Source: Candidatus Anaerostipes avistercoris
GTDB taxonomy: Bacteria; Bacillota; Clostridia; Lachnospirales; Lachnospiraceae
DNA length: 64,000 nt
Reading direction: 5' to 3'
Assembly (NCBI GenBank): GCA_019119895.1
Contig: DWWD01000028.1
Span: 1-64,000, forward strand
Part shown: positions 62,071-64,000 of the stretch, in pieces
Layout of the letters: each line of letters opens with the position of its first letter
How positions within the stretch are numbered: position 1 is the stretch's first letter
Notes under the pieces: generated by a model
What the model was told of the DNA's origin: nothing
Databases searched by the model: none
The model's input: the letters and a program-made list of their open reading frames with translations, nothing else
Position numbers and translations under genes: made by a program

Positions 62071-63032
62071 GTACATGGGGAATTTTAGGATGCGGAACCA
62101 TTGCCAGTGAGATGGCAGAGACATTCCGGAAAATGGGAAGGGAAATATACGGAATCAGTAACCGAACAGTGGAGAAAGCAGAAAAATTTGCAGAAACATA
62201 CGGGGTGAAGCATGTTTTTAAGACCTATGAAGAAATGCTGGCGGATGAAAAAATTGATATTATTTACATCGCCACCCCGCACAGCATGCATTATGAAAAT
62301 ATGATGCAGGCCGTAAAAGCAGGAAAAAACGTACTGTGCGAAAAAGCGATTACAGTCAATGCGGCTCAGCTTGCGGAAGTGATGGATCTTGCCGCACAAA
62401 AAGGTGTGGTCGTAAGGGAAGCCATGACAATTTCCCATATGCCTCTTTACAAAAAACTGAAAGAACGAATTAAAGAAGGCGCCATCGGAAAGACCAAAAT
62501 GATTCAGGTGAATTTTGGAAGCAATAAGGGATATGATTCCAGTAATCGTTTCTTTGCCCTGGAAGCAGCCGGAGGAGCCCTGCTCGATATCGGAGTGTAT
62601 GCGGCCTCTTTTGCCAGAACCTTTTTAAGTGAAACGCCGAATACCATTCTTACAACGGTGGAATACCTGGAAACAGGGGCGGATGAACAGTCCGGCATTA
62701 TCATGAAGAATACCAAAGGAGAAATGGTGGTCATGTGTCTGACTCTGAGGGCAAAGCAGCCAAAGAGAGGCGTTGTGACCGGAGACAAGGGATATATTGA
62801 AGTGTATGAGTATCCGAGAGCATGCCGTGCCACGATCACGAATACGGAGACAGGAAAGGTGGAAACTGTGGAGGCAGGAAAAACAGAAGACGCCCTGAAG
62901 TATGAGGTAGAGGCCATGGAAGCTTCTGTGGCGGGAGACTATCAGGATAACTGTCAGGAAGTCACAAGGGATGTTATGAACATTCTGACCAGCGTGAAAA
63001 CCCAGTGGGGAATGAAATATCCATTTGAATAA
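62067..63032 (+). CDS. Gfo/Idh/MocA family oxidoreductase
   Basis: 321 residues. Rossmann N-terminus with GILGCGTIASEMAET, then the YIATPHSMHYENM and GKNVLCEKAIT (EKP-like, here EKA) motifs. C-terminal half forms the alpha/beta substrate domain, with GGALLDIGVY. NAD(P)-dependent sugar or sugar-derivative dehydrogenase; substrate unknown. Overlaps the rpiA homologue by 4 bases, so the pair may handle a pentose or related sugar. Confidence 0.87.
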   Translation: MSTWGILGCGTIASEMAETFRKMGREIYGISNRTVEKAEKFAETYGVKHVFKTYEEMLADEKIDIIYIATPHSMHYENMMQAVKAGKNVLCEKAITVNAAQLAEVMDLAAQKGVVVREAMTISHMPLYKKLKERIKEGAIGKTKMIQVNFGSNKGYDSSNRFFALEAAGGALLDIGVYAASFARTFLSETPNTILTTVEYLETGADEQSGIIMKNTKGEMVVMCLTLRAKQPKRGVVTGDKGYIEVYEYPRACRATITNTETGKVETVEAGKTEDALKYEVEAMEASVAGDYQDNCQEVTRDVMNILTSVKTQWGMKYPFE

Positions 63033-63046
63033 GAATGGGAAAAAGA

Positions 63047-63083
63047 CAAAATGCAGGAGTGGAATGACATTCCTGCATTTTTT
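63047..63083 (+). terminator. Terminator after the oxidoreductase
   Basis: AAATGCAGGA pairs with TCCTGCATTT, followed by TTTT. Confidence 0.8.
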
Positions 63084-63147
63084 AACTGGACGGACTTTCC
63101 AGGATACGGTATACTTGATACGATGAGTAAAGAAGGAGGAAGGATGG

Positions 63148-64000
63148 ATGATCCGGATATATAAACACTATGAAGGTGAACCGGGACTTCATGTACTCCA
63201 GGACATCGAGAGAGAATCCTGGGTGATGCTTATTGATCCGACACAGGAAGAACTGTATCAGATTTCAGAATCTTACCGGATTGACATAGATGACCTGAAG
63301 GCCGCCCTGGATCCGGAAGAACGCTCCCGGCTGGAAAATGAAGAAGACTATACGATGATTCTGGTCAATATTCCGGTAGTGGAAGATGACAACGGAAAAC
63401 GATGGTATGAAACAATTCCTCTTGGGATTTATATTACAAAAAAGATCGTATTTACTGTCTGTCTGGAAGAGACCAATATCCTGGGACAGTTTGTGGACGG
63501 GCTGGTTCCGGAATTTTATACATATATGAAGACGAGATTCGTATATCAGATTCTTTATAATAATGCGGTGCTGTTTCTGCATTACTTAAGAATCATAGAT
63601 CAGAGAGCAAATCAGATTGAGGATGTTCTGTTGGAAACGTCCAGGAACAAAGATCTGATCCAGCTGTATGATTTGGAAAAATGTCTGGTGTATTTCACCA
63701 CATCTCTGAAATCCAACGAAGTTGTTTTGGAAAAACTGAGAAAACATATTGGACTGCGTCATTATGAAGAAGACCAGGAACTGCTGGAAGATGTTATCAT
63801 AGAGAATAAACAGGCCATGGAGATGACCTATATTTATCATAATATTCTGCGGAGTACCATGTCATTGTTTGGATCCATTATTGACAATAATCTGAATCAG
63901 AGTATGAAATTTCTGGCGGCTGTGACGATTATAGTAGAACTTCCGACGATGATATCAGGTCTGTACGGAATGAATGTGAAACTGTCGAGCATGCCTTTTG
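63148..64000 (+). CDS. corA: CorA-like magnesium/cobalt transporter (3' partial)
   Basis: The frame from the ATG at 63148 (AAGGAGG 8 bases upstream) runs off the window at about residue 284. It has the acidic N-terminal domain and long helices typical of CorA, ending at the first transmembrane helix with YGMNV, the CorA signature. Pentameric Mg2+ channel in the membrane. The last few residues and second helix lie outside the window. Confidence 0.88.
   Translation, partial: MIRIYKHYEGEPGLHVLQDIERESWVMLIDPTQEELYQISESYRIDIDDLKAALDPEERSRLENEEDYTMILVNIPVVEDDNGKRWYETIPLGIYITKKIVFTVCLEETNILGQFVDGLVPEFYTYMKTRFVYQILYNNAVLFLHYLRIIDQRANQIEDVLLETSRNKDLIQLYDLEKCLVYFTTSLKSNEVVLEKLRKHIGLRHYEEDQELLEDVIIENKQAMEMTYIYHNILRSTMSLFGSIIDNNLNQSMKFLAAVTIIVELPTMISGLYGMNVKLSSMPF

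Noticed and set aside
1-64000. CRISPR array, insertion sequence or prophage
   Set aside because: No regularly spaced repeats, transposase, integrase or phage structural genes were seen. Long antisense frames over known genes were treated as shadows.

Overview
The window is about 64 kb of chromosome from a spore-forming, low-to-mid GC anaerobic Firmicute, most likely a gut Lachnospiraceae. The evidence is AGGAGG-type ribosome binding sites throughout, spore genes (cotJABC, a spoVA operon, an alpha/beta SASP), a type III glutamine synthetase, AddAB recombination, a T-box upstream of leuA and a CIRCE site upstream of lon. No phage, insertion sequence, CRISPR array or rRNA operon is visible, so this looks like core chromosome with local gene decay.

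Layout, 0-9 kb: the tail of an unidentified gene; a PadR / DUF1700 / DUF4097 / PspC envelope-stress-type operon; a sodium:solute symporter; the cotJABC spore-coat operon; a TrkA/TrkH potassium uptake pair; a LytTR response regulator on the minus strand. 9-15 kb: a PqqD-like protein and an S26-type peptidase, two complete isopropylmalate-dehydratase-type enzymes in tandem (small-large-small-large), and a cation diffusion facilitator. 15-20 kb: a MerR-methyltransferase fusion, the four dTDP-L-rhamnose genes (rfbD, rfbC, rfbA, rfbB), and a HAD phosphatase on the minus strand. 20-24 kb: a gatZ-like pseudogene, a leaderless cell-wall amidase, and the 3' part of a PTS EIICB gene, which together form a decayed sugar-utilisation region. 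24-33 kb: YitT, two polysaccharide deacetylases flanking glnN, whose leader looks like an ANTAR-type antitermination element; then engB, a DUF4364 gene and the spoVA operon. 33-39 kb: a class A PBP (minus), a small gene, yigZ, and T-box-controlled leuA (minus). 39-43 kb: a duplicated tRNA-Gln/tRNA-Lys pair and a metQNI-type methionine importer. 43-49 kb: a lipoprotein, CIRCE-controlled lon, and a metal P-type ATPase cluster with a 26-residue membrane peptide. 49-64 kb: addBA, small spore-related genes, thiF/thiE, cardiolipin synthase, a methyltransferase, hslO, an rpiA homologue, a Gfo/Idh/MocA oxidoreductase and the start of a corA-type transporter.

Most genes are housekeeping. The less ordinary points are the glnN leader, the tandem LeuDC paralogues, the noncanonical P1B-type ATPase cluster, the orphan PqqD/S26 pair, the two decayed sugar genes, and a structured intergenic stretch before the tRNAs. 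I did not find a clearly new multi-gene system; the best candidates are listed as findings with stated limits.
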